Positions 52,863-62,227 of a DNA stretch of 64,000 nt are shown here, piece after piece (positions within the stretch are counted from its first letter, which is position 1; each line of letters starts with the position of its first letter). Location: positions 2,046,001 through 2,110,000 of the forward strand of contig OZ242192.1 in assembly GCA_965205955.1 (NCBI GenBank), written 5' to 3'. The notes under the pieces are model-generated. The model worked only from the letters and a program-made list of their open reading frames with translations, searched no databases and was not told the DNA's origin. This DNA comes from G965202915 sp965205955 (GTDB lineage: Bacteria > Pseudomonadota > Gammaproteobacteria > Eutrophobiales > Eutrophobiaceae). A program made the position numbers and the translations under genes.

Positions 52863-53828
52863 TTAAAGGAGATTAGCAATCGATGAAAATTGCGGCTTTT
52901 TCCGAATGTTTCCAAGAATTTTATCCAAAACTCCCATATCTGTGCCTTCATACCAGTCTGCCTGTTGCTCCGAGCGAAACCAGGTCAGTTGGCGCTTGAA
53001 CAACTGACATGTTGCAATAATAGCACGCTCCTGCATGGTTTTGAAATTTATTTTTCCCTCCAGATAGCTCCAAACCTGACGATAGCCCACCAGCCGCATA
53101 GACGGCATATCCCCGCACAGATCACCCCGGTTAAACAGGGCTTCCACTTCCTCTACCAGACCGGCCTTCAGCATTGACAAAAAACGCGATGTGACCGGGT
53201 CACGGACCGTCCGCCTGTCGCCGACCGTCAAAATTATCTTGCAGGCATTACACTCCATTCGTTTTTGACGCCCCTCGGCCAGTATAGCCGACCTTGGCCG
53301 GCCGGTAATCTGATAAATTTCCAGTGCCCTCTGGATGCGCTGCATGTCATTAGGGTGAATTGCGCTTGCCGCCCGGGGATCGATCCTGGCCAGCCTGGCA
53401 TGCATGGCAGGCCAGCCAATTTCGGCGGCATCTTCTTCCAGTTTTTCTCTAATTGCCGGGTCGGCGCCGGGCAACGGCGATAAACCCTGCTCCAAGGCTC
53501 TGAAATACAAACCCGTGCCCCCCACCAGCAACGGTATCTTGTTTTGCATCAAAAAAATCTTATTCATCTCGGCCAGGGCATCATCATGAAAACGCGCCGC
53601 TGAATAACTCTCCACCGGATCACAGATATCTATCAATCGGTGCGGCACCTGTTCAAGTATATGCTTATTCGGTTTGGCGGTTCCGATATCCATGCCGCGA
53701 TAAACCTTTGCTGAATCGACACTGATTAATTCACATGGAATTTCTTCGCGCAGGCGCAAGGCCAGATTGGTTTTGCCTGTGGCGGTGGGGCCCATTAAAA
53801 AAAGCGCTACGGGTTTGTTTTCTTGCAT
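52863..53828 (-). CDS. miaA: tRNA dimethylallyltransferase
   Basis: 321 residues. It adds a dimethylallyl group to A37 of tRNAs that read U-starting codons. Signatures are the P-loop GPTATGKTNLALRL, SVDSAKVYRGMDIGTAKP, DICDPVESYSAARF, VGGTGLYFRALEQGL and GYRQVWSYLEG. Two bases separate it from the mutL stop. Confidence 0.98.
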   Translation of the reverse strand: MQENKPVALFLMGPTATGKTNLALRLREEIPCELISVDSAKVYRGMDIGTAKPNKHILEQVPHRLIDICDPVESYSAARFHDDALAEMNKIFLMQNKIPLLVGGTGLYFRALEQGLSPLPGADPAIREKLEEDAAEIGWPAMHARLARIDPRAASAIHPNDMQRIQRALEIYQITGRPRSAILAEGRQKRMECNACKIILTVGDRRTVRDPVTSRFLSMLKAGLVEEVEALFNRGDLCGDMPSMRLVGYRQVWSYLEGKINFKTMQERAIIATCQLFKRQLTWFRSEQQADWYEGTDMGVLDKILGNIRKKPQFSSIANLL

Positions 53829-53830
53829 GT

Positions 53831-55561
53831 TCAGCCGTTTTGTAGCAGCTTTTCCCAGGTTGATTGTTCCAGATAGCGCCAGGGAAATGAATTCTTGTTC
53901 TGCGAATTCTGCTCTATCAGCTTTATATCCCTGAGCATAACTCTTATTTCTTCATTATCAAGCTGAGCAGGCATGGAAACATTAGCATGCCGCGCCATCA
54001 GACGACTTATTTTTACCGACAGGGCGCTCATATCAGTATTCTTTTCAGCCATCAATAAATCGATTACTTCGATTAGCAAGGCCATTAAATCCGCATAAGG
54101 AAGCAGCGCGGGAAACCCCTTCAAGCTGATCATATTCGGGCCGGTCTGCTCCAGCTCAAAACCCAGTGATTTTATTTCTTCTCTGCGAGTAACGGCGAAA
54201 TCAAGTTTCTCCTCCGGCAAGGTAAAATTGGCCGGAACCAGAAGGGTTCTGATTTCAACCCCATCAGTCCGTATATAGCGGTCCAAATGAAAAGCGGCAA
54301 TGGTTTCTCTCGCCCCAAATACATCAATCAGGATTATCTTTTCGCCCAACTGTAGCAGCAAATACCGGTCATTTTGCAGAATCATTTTATTTGACGGCGC
54401 ATCATCGAGTTCTGTTTCCCGAAACCTGCTTGCTTTAATCAACCGGAGTAGCGGCTTGGCCGAGAAATTGGCGGGAGCATGTTTGCTCCCCGAATAATGC
54501 GCACGCTCGAAGGATGAGTCTTTTACTTTGCTACTTGATTCCGAGGGATTTTCAAATAAGCGCTGATTCTCCAATGCCTCGGTCAATGCGCCGAATACCA
54601 GATCATGCACGTCTCTGACCTTTTGGAATCTGACTTCATGTTTTACCGGATGCACATTTACATCGACCATTGAAGGATCCATCTCAATATACAGCACATA
54701 ACAGGGAAAACGACCCTGATGAATCTTGTCCTGATAGGCCATTCGAATAGCGTGAATAATATTCTTGTCGCGGATAAGGCGGCCGTTCACATAAAAAAAC
54801 TGCCGGTCAGTCTGGCTTCGCGCCAATTGAGGGGCGCCTATCCAGCCCGATAAGCGCATAGATTCAAATCTTCTTTCAATTGGCAGACTATTTTTAATGA
54901 ATTTCTGTCCGACAACCTCTGCAACGCGCTGTTCAAGATTGCCGCAGACCCTGGCATAATTCAGGACCGGTGTGCCCCGATTGCGTAATTTAAAGGATGT
55001 GTCAACCGCACTTAAGGCAAGCGCTTTCAACAAGGATTGTATATGCAAAAATTCCGTTTTATCCGATTTGAGAAATTTGCGCCGCGCCGGCGTATTATAA
55101 AACAGGTCGCGAACTTCAACCGTTGTGCCAATCGGGTGTGATGCGGGCACCTTCTCCACCGCGTCCGTGGACATCATCCAGGCCTGATCATGCCCGGACG
55201 TGCGCGATACGATCGAAAACCTTGAAACTGAGGCAATACTTGGCAGGGCCTCACCGCGAAAACCCAGGCTGACGATCTGGCCAAGATCATCTATAGTGGT
55301 TAATTTACTGGTTGCGTGCCTGTCCAGTGCCAGGGGCAAATCATCCGGATGGATGCCTTGACCATTGTCTCGTACTCGTATCAATCCAGAACCTACTCCC
55401 TCTATATCAATGACAACCTCACTGGCAGCGGCATCCAGCGAATTTTCCAGCAATTCCTTGATAACGGAAACAGGACGCTCGACAACTTCTCCGGCAGAAA
55501 TCTGGCTGGCAAGCGTGGCAGATAGTTTATGAATGCGCGGAATTGAGTCAATATCAGACAT
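53831..55561 (-). CDS. mutL: DNA mismatch repair protein MutL
   Basis: 576 residues. The GHKL ATPase head has ELLENSLDAAAS, RVRDNGQGI and LGFRGEALPSIASVS, then VNVHPVKHEVRF. The C-terminal dimer domain lacks the endonuclease motif DQHAxxExxxxE; the equivalent region reads LIDVFGARETI. It is thus the non-cutting type that depends on MutH in enterics; MutH is not in this window. Confidence 0.97.
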   Translation of the reverse strand: MSDIDSIPRIHKLSATLASQISAGEVVERPVSVIKELLENSLDAAASEVVIDIEGVGSGLIRVRDNGQGIHPDDLPLALDRHATSKLTTIDDLGQIVSLGFRGEALPSIASVSRFSIVSRTSGHDQAWMMSTDAVEKVPASHPIGTTVEVRDLFYNTPARRKFLKSDKTEFLHIQSLLKALALSAVDTSFKLRNRGTPVLNYARVCGNLEQRVAEVVGQKFIKNSLPIERRFESMRLSGWIGAPQLARSQTDRQFFYVNGRLIRDKNIIHAIRMAYQDKIHQGRFPCYVLYIEMDPSMVDVNVHPVKHEVRFQKVRDVHDLVFGALTEALENQRLFENPSESSSKVKDSSFERAHYSGSKHAPANFSAKPLLRLIKASRFRETELDDAPSNKMILQNDRYLLLQLGEKIILIDVFGARETIAAFHLDRYIRTDGVEIRTLLVPANFTLPEEKLDFAVTRREEIKSLGFELEQTGPNMISLKGFPALLPYADLMALLIEVIDLLMAEKNTDMSALSVKISRLMARHANVSMPAQLDNEEIRVMLRDIKLIEQNSQNKNSFPWRYLEQSTWEKLLQNG

Positions 55562-55642
55562 GAATCACAATACGATAATTCAGAAAATCCGGGACATACC
55601 CGAAGTAATTACTCCGATTATCCGGACACCGCCGGCAAAGAG

Positions 55643-56932
55643 TCAAGTTTCGCCGACCCCGGGGATAGTAATCACCTGTCCGACACGCAGGAAATCGTCA
55701 TCAATGTCGTTCACCCGGCGCAGCTTTTCCAGGCTGATCTTGTATTGTTGCGCAATGGTGGACAAGGTTTCACCTCTTTCAATAACATGCGTGCGGGATG
55801 CCAGGATGCTCCCCTCCGGGGCAAATTCGCGGAAATAGCCGTTCAGTCCCCTTACAATCGCTTTAACCAATTTATCCTGGTGGGCGGAATTGACTAATTT
55901 TTTTTCTTCATGTGGATTGGAGATGAAAGCGGTCTCAATCAATATGGATGGAATGTCGGGGGATTTAAGCACGGCAAAACCAGCCGATTGCACATGGGAT
56001 TTATGCACTTTGCCTATACTGAGCAATCCCTTTAATACGCGATCAGCGACGTCTATACTGGCCTCCAGGCTCGCTGTCTGGGATAAATCAAGCAGCACTG
56101 ATTTTAATAAGGGATCCTTATCATCCAGACTAACGCCACCAATTAAATCCGCCGCATTTTCTTGTTCCGCCAGCCATTTTGCCGCCTCATTGCTTGCTCC
56201 CTTTTTCGATAATACATATACCGATGAACCGCGCACTCTCGGGTCCCTGAAGGCATCGGCATGAATGGAGATGAATAGATCAGCCTTATGTTTGCGCGCT
56301 GCATTTATACGCTTCCTTAAACTCATAAAATAATCGCCTTCGCGTATCAAAACTGCCTGCATACCCCGCTGACTATTGATGTGTCCGGCCAGTTTTTTGG
56401 ATATCTGCAGCACCACGTTTTTCTCGAGCAGGCCCTTTTGACCGCGCGCACCCGGATCCTCGCCGCCATGCCCGGCATCGATTGCAATGATCACATCCCG
56501 AAGCAAGGTTGGGGATTCATCTGTTATATCCGAGGGGACTATCTCCTCCTGGTCGAATAAATCCACAACCAGCCGGTGTCCGTAATGTTTGTTTGGCTGA
56601 AGCTGGAAGCTCTTGTGCCGGGAAAATTTCTTCAGATCGAGCACGATGCGCAAATCAGTGCCATTGCGCCTCCCGGTTCTTATTCTTTGCAGATACTTGT
56701 CATGCTGATCCGGCTGGACATAAGGCGATACAAATGCCGCATTGTTAATATCTATCACCGTGCGATAGGGATCGTTCAACATGGTCAACTTGTATGCGGC
56801 GGGCTTGCTGATATCAAATACCACACGGGTGCCATCAGGCGCAGCCCATATCCGCACGTTTTCAATATTGAGCGGCGCAGCGGTGACAGTCGCCGATAGC
56901 AACAAAAATAATGTCAGGTAAATGACGCGCAT
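55643..56932 (-). CDS. N-acetylmuramoyl-L-alanine amidase (AmiB/AmiC type) with LysM
   Basis: 429 residues. A signal peptide, an AMIN domain (about 20-120), a zinc Amidase_3 domain (IAIDAGHGGEDPGARG, later ILIETAFISNPHEE) and a C-terminal LysM (RGETLSTIAQQYKISLEKL). It cuts the peptide from MurNAc during septum splitting. The cluster position (tsaE-amidase-mutL) matches amiB of E. coli. Confidence 0.96.
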   Translation of the reverse strand: MRVIYLTLFLLLSATVTAAPLNIENVRIWAAPDGTRVVFDISKPAAYKLTMLNDPYRTVIDINNAAFVSPYVQPDQHDKYLQRIRTGRRNGTDLRIVLDLKKFSRHKSFQLQPNKHYGHRLVVDLFDQEEIVPSDITDESPTLLRDVIIAIDAGHGGEDPGARGQKGLLEKNVVLQISKKLAGHINSQRGMQAVLIREGDYFMSLRKRINAARKHKADLFISIHADAFRDPRVRGSSVYVLSKKGASNEAAKWLAEQENAADLIGGVSLDDKDPLLKSVLLDLSQTASLEASIDVADRVLKGLLSIGKVHKSHVQSAGFAVLKSPDIPSILIETAFISNPHEEKKLVNSAHQDKLVKAIVRGLNGYFREFAPEGSILASRTHVIERGETLSTIAQQYKISLEKLRRVNDIDDDFLRVGQVITIPGVGET

Positions 56933-57062
56933 ATAGTCCTCGGTTCTGTTGTTTATACAGTGATTAGTACAATAATTCCAACTTTTTTTAAAAAGTCAGC
57001 TTATAGTACTGTTTTTTATGGATAATAGTAAAAAAAAGCTAAAAAACCAAATAATCACTGCA

Positions 57063-57539
57063 TCAGGCTGATTGGATTTGGGAAAGGATAAGCCTGCCTC
57101 GATCACTGCCACTGGTACAGGTAACCGTACGCCGGTTCTGATCAGCGGAATCCGGACAGTACTCTATACGGATATCGATATCCGCCGGGGGGAGGAAATT
57201 ATCGGCTATTTCCGGCCATTCAATCAGGCGAATACTGTGGTCATCAAAATAATCACGAATATCAATTCCATCCAGTTCTTCAGGAGTAGCGAGACGAAAC
57301 AGATCAAAATGATAGATGATTGCGTTCTCGAAGGTATAAGGTTCAACCAGGGTATAGGTGGGGCTCTTGACCGGTCCTGTATAATCGTATTCACTCAGAA
57401 ATCCTTTAACCCAGGTCGTTTTGCCCGTACCCAGTTTACCCCGCAAAAAAACCGTACAACCGGGCGGGCAGTATTTGGCCGACCGTGCTCCCAGACTGAT
57501 CATGGATTCGGGGTCGGAAATATGAATCGGGTCAAGCAC
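57063..57539 (-). CDS. tsaE: tRNA threonylcarbamoyladenosine biosynthesis ATPase TsaE
   Basis: 158 residues from a GTG that overlaps the nnrDE stop by 8 bases. It supports the t6A37 modification of tRNA with TsaB and TsaD. Walker A LRGKLGTGKTTWVKGFL, then SPTYTLVEPY, the HFDLFR motif and LIEWPEIAD. Confidence 0.96.
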   Translation of the reverse strand: MLDPIHISDPESMISLGARSAKYCPPGCTVFLRGKLGTGKTTWVKGFLSEYDYTGPVKSPTYTLVEPYTFENAIIYHFDLFRLATPEELDGIDIRDYFDDHSIRLIEWPEIADNFLPPADIDIRIEYCPDSADQNRRTVTCTSGSDRGRLILSQIQSA

Positions 57540-59037
57540 CGGGATTTACGAGCATTCTGATAAACGGCAGCAAATCGGTAGCCAATAAACCGCGCTCCCC
57601 ATCTCCGGCGGCCAGGTCGGCAGCGGCGGCATGCAGGCACACTCCTGCCTTCGCAGCGTCTCCAAGGTTGAATTTCTGGGCAATCAAGCCGGCGATAATA
57701 CCCGACAATACATCGCCCATGCCACCGCTCGCCATGCCGGGATTTCCTTCAGAGCACACGCTTATACCTGCCGAATCAACAATGATGGTGCCGCTGCCTT
57801 TCAGGACGATTGTTCCGCCGTATTTTCTCTGCAATTCCGCAGCCGCCCAAAATCTGTCTGCCTGGATTGCATCCGCATCTGTGGCGAGCATTCTGGCTGC
57901 TTCACCCGGATGCGGGGTCAATACCCGGTTTTGGGAATACGCCGGTGTCTGTGCCAACAAGCACAATGCGTCCGCATCAAGCACGATGGGTTTATCTGCT
58001 TTCAGTATCCCTGCCAGCAAGGTGCGCCCCCAATCCGATTGGCCGAGTCCGGGGCCGGCTACAATCACATCGGCGCATTCAATCAATGCGCCAAGTTGCT
58101 CTGCATTTTCAACGCCATGCGACATTAATTCAGGGCGGTTGGAACTAATCATTGCCGCATGCGAGATACGGGTAGCAACACTTACCAAACCGGCGCCGGA
58201 TCTGGCCGCAGCCGCAGCCGACATCAGTGCCGCCCCCATATAACCGCTATCGCCTCCTACGACCAGGACGTGACCAAAATGGCCTTTATGCGCAGTGCGT
58301 AATCTGGGTGTAAATCGATATAAATACCGGTCAAAACTGATGCGGGATGCCGTCTCCTGATGTAATGCCTGATATACCGTCTCCGGAATGTTCAAAGCGT
58401 CGAAATATATCTCGCCAACGTAATCGCCTGCCTGTCCGGTCATCAACCCCCTTTTGACTCCAATGAAAGTAACCGTCATTGAAGCCTTTACCGCAATCCC
58501 CATGACATTGCCGGTATCCGCATTCAAGCCCGAAGGGATATCAAGCGAAACTATCGGAACGCCGGCATTATTGAGCATTTGTATTACTTCATGCCATTCC
58601 GATTCAATATTTCTGTCAAGCCCAATGCCCAACAGAGCATCGACGATAATATCAGCAGTTACATGTATCGCATCCTCGATACCCCGCATCTGCAATCCGC
58701 TTGTCTGCATCGATTGAAAAGCGAGTAAGGCATCGCCTGCCAGCTTATTCGGCACAGACAAAGAAAATACGGAAACCTGTTTGTTATCTTTGTGCGCAAT
58801 TTCAGCCAGCACATAGCCGTCTCCGGCATTATTACCGCCCCCGCAAAACACGATAATCGATCTTGCTTCGGGCCATTTTGTGCAAATGGCGCGATATGCG
58901 GCCTTCCCGGCACGCCGCATCAATTCAATCCCCGGTATCTGATGCTCTTCTATCGCCAGCCTGTCCAGCTCGCGAACCTGTCCGGAGGAATAAAGTGCGC
59001 CCGGCAAAATGCGGGCGCCCTGCCTGTTTATCAACAA
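57532..59037 (-). CDS. nnrDE: Bifunctional NAD(P)HX epimerase/dehydratase
   Basis: 501 residues. It repairs hydrated NADH and NADPH. The N-terminal YjeF epimerase domain (LMRRAGKAAYRAI, VFCGGGNNAGDGYVLAE) is fused to a C-terminal dehydratase domain (VVGGDSGYMGAALMSAAAA, AGPGLGQSDWG, NPGMASGGMGDVLSG). The start is a TTG pair at 59037, since no ATG or GTG precedes the conserved LYSSGQVRELDRLAIEE. It overlaps the orn stop. Confidence 0.94.
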   Translation of the reverse strand: MLINRQGARILPGALYSSGQVRELDRLAIEEHQIPGIELMRRAGKAAYRAICTKWPEARSIIVFCGGGNNAGDGYVLAEIAHKDNKQVSVFSLSVPNKLAGDALLAFQSMQTSGLQMRGIEDAIHVTADIIVDALLGIGLDRNIESEWHEVIQMLNNAGVPIVSLDIPSGLNADTGNVMGIAVKASMTVTFIGVKRGLMTGQAGDYVGEIYFDALNIPETVYQALHQETASRISFDRYLYRFTPRLRTAHKGHFGHVLVVGGDSGYMGAALMSAAAAARSGAGLVSVATRISHAAMISSNRPELMSHGVENAEQLGALIECADVIVAGPGLGQSDWGRTLLAGILKADKPIVLDADALCLLAQTPAYSQNRVLTPHPGEAARMLATDADAIQADRFWAAAELQRKYGGTIVLKGSGTIIVDSAGISVCSEGNPGMASGGMGDVLSGIIAGLIAQKFNLGDAAKAGVCLHAAAADLAAGDGERGLLATDLLPFIRMLVNPGA

Positions 59038-59573
59038 TTGAAAAATTTCCCGCGGTAATAGCGCAATTCATTGATTGAATCATGGATATCATTCAGGGCC
59101 AGATGACTTGAGTTTTTCTCGAATTGCTCCCGAGCAGACGCCCAGCGCTTTGCCAGCTCCTTAATAGTGCTGACATCGATATGACGGTAATGAAAATAGG
59201 CCTCTAATTTCGGCATCAATCGCGCCATAAAACGCCGGTCCTGACAAATATTATTGCCGCACATGGGTGATTCCCCCGGCGGAACAAACCTCTGCACAAA
59301 CTCGAGAGTCAACCATTCGGCATCCGCAACAGAGTATTGACTCTCCCTGACACGTTGCACAAGACCGGAATGGCCATGCTGTCTGGTATTCCATTCATCC
59401 ATCTGCTTCAGAGCTTCATCGGGCGTCTGGATGGCAATGGCCGGACCCTCTTCAAGGATATTCAATTGCGAATCGGTGATAATAGTGGCGATCTCGATAA
59501 TATGATCCAAACCGGTATCAAGTCCGGTCATTTCCAGATCTATCCAGATCAGGTTGCTTGCAGATCGAGGCAT
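59031..59573 (-). CDS. orn: Oligoribonuclease
   Basis: 180 residues. A DEDDh 3'-5' exonuclease that degrades short RNAs and di-nucleotides such as pGpG. Signatures are LIWIDLEMTGLD, CGNNICQDRRFMAR and ALNDIHDSINELRYYR. It heads the minus-strand run to tsaE and diverges from the M48 protease gene. Confidence 0.98.
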   Translation of the reverse strand: MPRSASNLIWIDLEMTGLDTGLDHIIEIATIITDSQLNILEEGPAIAIQTPDEALKQMDEWNTRQHGHSGLVQRVRESQYSVADAEWLTLEFVQRFVPPGESPMCGNNICQDRRFMARLMPKLEAYFHYRHIDVSTIKELAKRWASAREQFEKNSSHLALNDIHDSINELRYYRGKFFNC

Positions 59574-59681
59574 TTATTTTCCCCTGTTAAGTTGTATACT
59601 GAATTTCTGCCATTATATATGTATGAATATATTCAACGGATTATTATACACTTTTCAATACACAGAACTTGAGTAGGGGCT

Positions 59682-60932
59682 ATGCTAATGAATCTTTTCA
59701 GCTACATCTTCCTGTTTATGCTATTTGCCGGAGTATTCATGCAGTGGTTTCTGGCATATCGGCATATTCGCCATGTCAATGTCTGCCGGGATGAGGTTCC
59801 TGCTGAATTTTCGGAAAAAATTTCACTCGCAGACCACAGAAAGGCCGCCGACTATACCCAGGCAAAAACAAGACTGAACCTGGTTGAGTTGATCACTGGC
59901 GCGATATTGATGATCCTCTGGACCCTGGGCGGAGGGCTACAATATGTCGATACAATCTGGAGATCATTCGGATTTTCCGAGATATGGACTGGCGTTGGAG
60001 TTTTGCTGAGTATGCTGGCGATTATGTCGATTCTGGCTATCCCTTTATCCGTATACCGCACCTTTGCCCTGGAACAGCGTTTCGGTTTCAATAAAATGAC
60101 GGCGAAGATCTTTATCGCGGACATGATAAAAAGTGCAATACTGGCTGTGCTTATCACCACACCGTTGATAATGCTGGTGCTATGGCTGATGGCGAGTTCC
60201 GGCAAATACTGGTGGGTTTATGTATGGATAACATGGCTGGGATTCAATCTATTGATGCTCTGGATCTATCCGGTATTGATTGCGCCATTATTCAATAAAT
60301 TTCGCCCGCTGGAAAATGAAGAATTAAAACAGCGCATCGTCCGCTTGCTGATACGCAACGGTTTTAAGAGCCAGGGGATCTTCGTCATGGATGGCTCATC
60401 GCGTTCAACACATGGCAATGCCTATTTCACCGGTCTGGGAGTCAACAAGCGCATTGTGTTTTTCGACACCCTGATCAATGAATTAAGCTACGATCAGATC
60501 GAAGCGGTATTGGCACACGAGCTCGGCCATTTCAAATGCAACCATATTGTAAAAAGGGTAACGTTGTTGGGGCTGGTATTCTTTGTCGGACTGGCTATAT
60601 TGAGTTGGTTCATCGATGCCTCATGGTTTTATAGCGGTCTTGGCGTGGCACAGCCCTCTGCACACGTGGCATTGATGCTGTTCGTACTCATTTCTCCTGC
60701 GTTCACCGCGTTTCTGCAACCGGTATTTTCATTTATATCGAGACAGCATGAATTCGAGGCGGATAACTTTGCCGCTACACAGGCGCATACGGACAATCTG
60801 ATCGCCGCACTGGTTAATCTCTACCGGGAAAATGCCAATACCTTGACGCCTGATCCGCTATACTCCGCATTTCACGATTCACACCCACCCGCCCCAGTAC
60901 GCATTGCCCATTTACGAGGCCAAACGGTGTAA
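59682..60932 (+). CDS. M48 family integral-membrane metalloprotease (Ste24-like)
   Basis: 416 residues with about seven membrane segments. The zinc motif LAHELGHFKCNH and the later third ligand region FEADNFAA match M48A peptidases related to eukaryotic CAAX prenyl protease 1. It acts at the inner membrane; bacterial substrates are largely unknown. It overlaps the following cytochrome gene by 1 base, and the pair is probably coexpressed. Confidence 0.94.
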   Translation: MLMNLFSYIFLFMLFAGVFMQWFLAYRHIRHVNVCRDEVPAEFSEKISLADHRKAADYTQAKTRLNLVELITGAILMILWTLGGGLQYVDTIWRSFGFSEIWTGVGVLLSMLAIMSILAIPLSVYRTFALEQRFGFNKMTAKIFIADMIKSAILAVLITTPLIMLVLWLMASSGKYWWVYVWITWLGFNLLMLWIYPVLIAPLFNKFRPLENEELKQRIVRLLIRNGFKSQGIFVMDGSSRSTHGNAYFTGLGVNKRIVFFDTLINELSYDQIEAVLAHELGHFKCNHIVKRVTLLGLVFFVGLAILSWFIDASWFYSGLGVAQPSAHVALMLFVLISPAFTAFLQPVFSFISRQHEFEADNFAATQAHTDNLIAALVNLYRENANTLTPDPLYSAFHDSHPPAPVRIAHLRGQTV

Positions 60933-61234
60933 TGCGGTCACTAAAGACAATCCGCCGACTGTGCTTCGGTGTCGGTCTGCTGAGTATTTCAGCATCGGGG
61001 CTTGCGATGGATGTTGCCAATGGCAGGGCCCTGCACGATGAAAATTGCCTGCGCTGTCATACCACCGAATTATATTCCGGTGAAAAAAGTAAAATAAAAT
61101 CAATCGAACAATTAAAAAATCGTGTCAGCCAGTGCGAACTCAACCTCGAGCTTGCATGGTTTGGTGAGGAAGTGGATGACGTAACGGCCTATCTGAATCA
61201 GTTTTTTTATAAATTCCCGGTTCCGGAAAAATAA
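60932..61234 (+). CDS. Small periplasmic c-type cytochrome-like protein
   Basis: 100 residues. A signal peptide (CFGVGLLSISASGLAMD) is followed by one haem-binding motif C39-L-R-C42-H43. No Met follows the motif, so the usual class I sixth ligand is missing and the haem may be His/other-ligated. The C-terminus WFGEEVDDVTAYLNQFFYKF is conserved-looking. It overlaps the M48 gene by 1 base and ends 2 bases before the convergent recR stop. Confidence 0.85.
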   Translation: MRSLKTIRRLCFGVGLLSISASGLAMDVANGRALHDENCLRCHTTELYSGEKSKIKSIEQLKNRVSQCELNLELAWFGEEVDDVTAYLNQFFYKFPVPEK

Positions 61235-61236
61235 TT

Positions 61237-61830
61237 TCAGATTTCCCGGCGACCGGCAAACGCATGGGAAATAGTACTGCTATCGATATACTCGAGTTCG
61301 CTGCCCATCGGCACACCATGAGCGATCCGCGTCACTTTCAATCCCCTGGAATGAACCATTTCACTGATGAAATGAGCGGTTGCCTCACCTTCAACCACGG
61401 TGTTGGTTGCAAGAATCACCTCGTTGAGCTGCTCCTGCTGGAGACGTATATGCAATAGATCCAGGCCGAGATCAGACGGTCCGATTCCGTCAAGCGGAGA
61501 AAGACGCCCCATCAAGACAAAATACAATCCCCGGTAATCCGTTTCCTCTATCGCATCCACATCGGACGGATTTTCCACAACACAAATCAGGGAACGATCT
61601 CGTTTCGGGTTATCACAAATACCGCATAAATTGTTTTCGCTGAAAATACGGCACTGCTCGCAATGACTGATACTTCCGATCGCCTCCGCCAACACCTCTG
61701 AAAGGCGCGTAGCGCCTTCACGATCACGCTGCAACAGGTGATAGGCGATGCGGTGCGCAGATTTTCTGCCGATGCCAGGCATGCAACAAAGCGCATCAAT
61801 CAACTGCTGTAGCAATTGCGACCCGGTCAT
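61237..61830 (-). CDS. recR: Recombination mediator RecR
   Basis: 197 residues from the ATG at 61830 (a TTG two codons earlier is possible). It helps RecFOR load RecA at gaps. The zinc finger CEQCRIFSENNLCGIC and a TOPRIM domain (ICVVENPSDVDAIEETDYRG) are intact. It lies in the conserved run dnaX-ybaB-recR. Confidence 0.97.
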   Translation of the reverse strand: MTGSQLLQQLIDALCCMPGIGRKSAHRIAYHLLQRDREGATRLSEVLAEAIGSISHCEQCRIFSENNLCGICDNPKRDRSLICVVENPSDVDAIEETDYRGLYFVLMGRLSPLDGIGPSDLGLDLLHIRLQQEQLNEVILATNTVVEGEATAHFISEMVHSRGLKVTRIAHGVPMGSELEYIDSSTISHAFAGRREI

Positions 61831-61876
61831 GAGCAATAGTAAAAAATAAATTCCGCCGCAAAAAAACCATTAAACC

Positions 61877-62200
61877 CTAGAAAGGCAGGCTTATGCCCGG
61901 CGGCAATCCCATATCCGCCGTTATATTTGACATTTTTTCCTTGGCCATACTCTCGACACGGCGATTGGCATCATTCACCGCCAGGGCAATCAGATCTTCC
62001 AGCATATCTTTTTCATCCTCCAGCAGGCTCGGATCTATATCGACACGCCTCACATCATGTTTGCCGGTCATTACCACCTTGACCATGCCTGCGCCTGACT
62101 CTCCGGTTACTTCCATATTGGCAATATCCTGCTGCACTTTCTCCAGGCTGGCCTGCATCTGCTGGGCCTGCTTGATAATGTTTCCAAACCCTTCCTTCAT
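61877..62200 (-). CDS. YbaB/EbfC family nucleoid-associated protein
   Basis: 107 residues. It binds DNA as a dimer. MKEGFGNIIKQAQQMQASLE, VVMTGKHDVRRVDIDPSLL and GLPPGISLPF match the family. It lies between dnaX and recR in the usual order. Confidence 0.97.
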   Translation of the reverse strand: MKEGFGNIIKQAQQMQASLEKVQQDIANMEVTGESGAGMVKVVMTGKHDVRRVDIDPSLLEDEKDMLEDLIALAVNDANRRVESMAKEKMSNITADMGLPPGISLPF

Positions 62201-62227
62201 CGAATCACCCCTCGTTTAATTAGTAAC

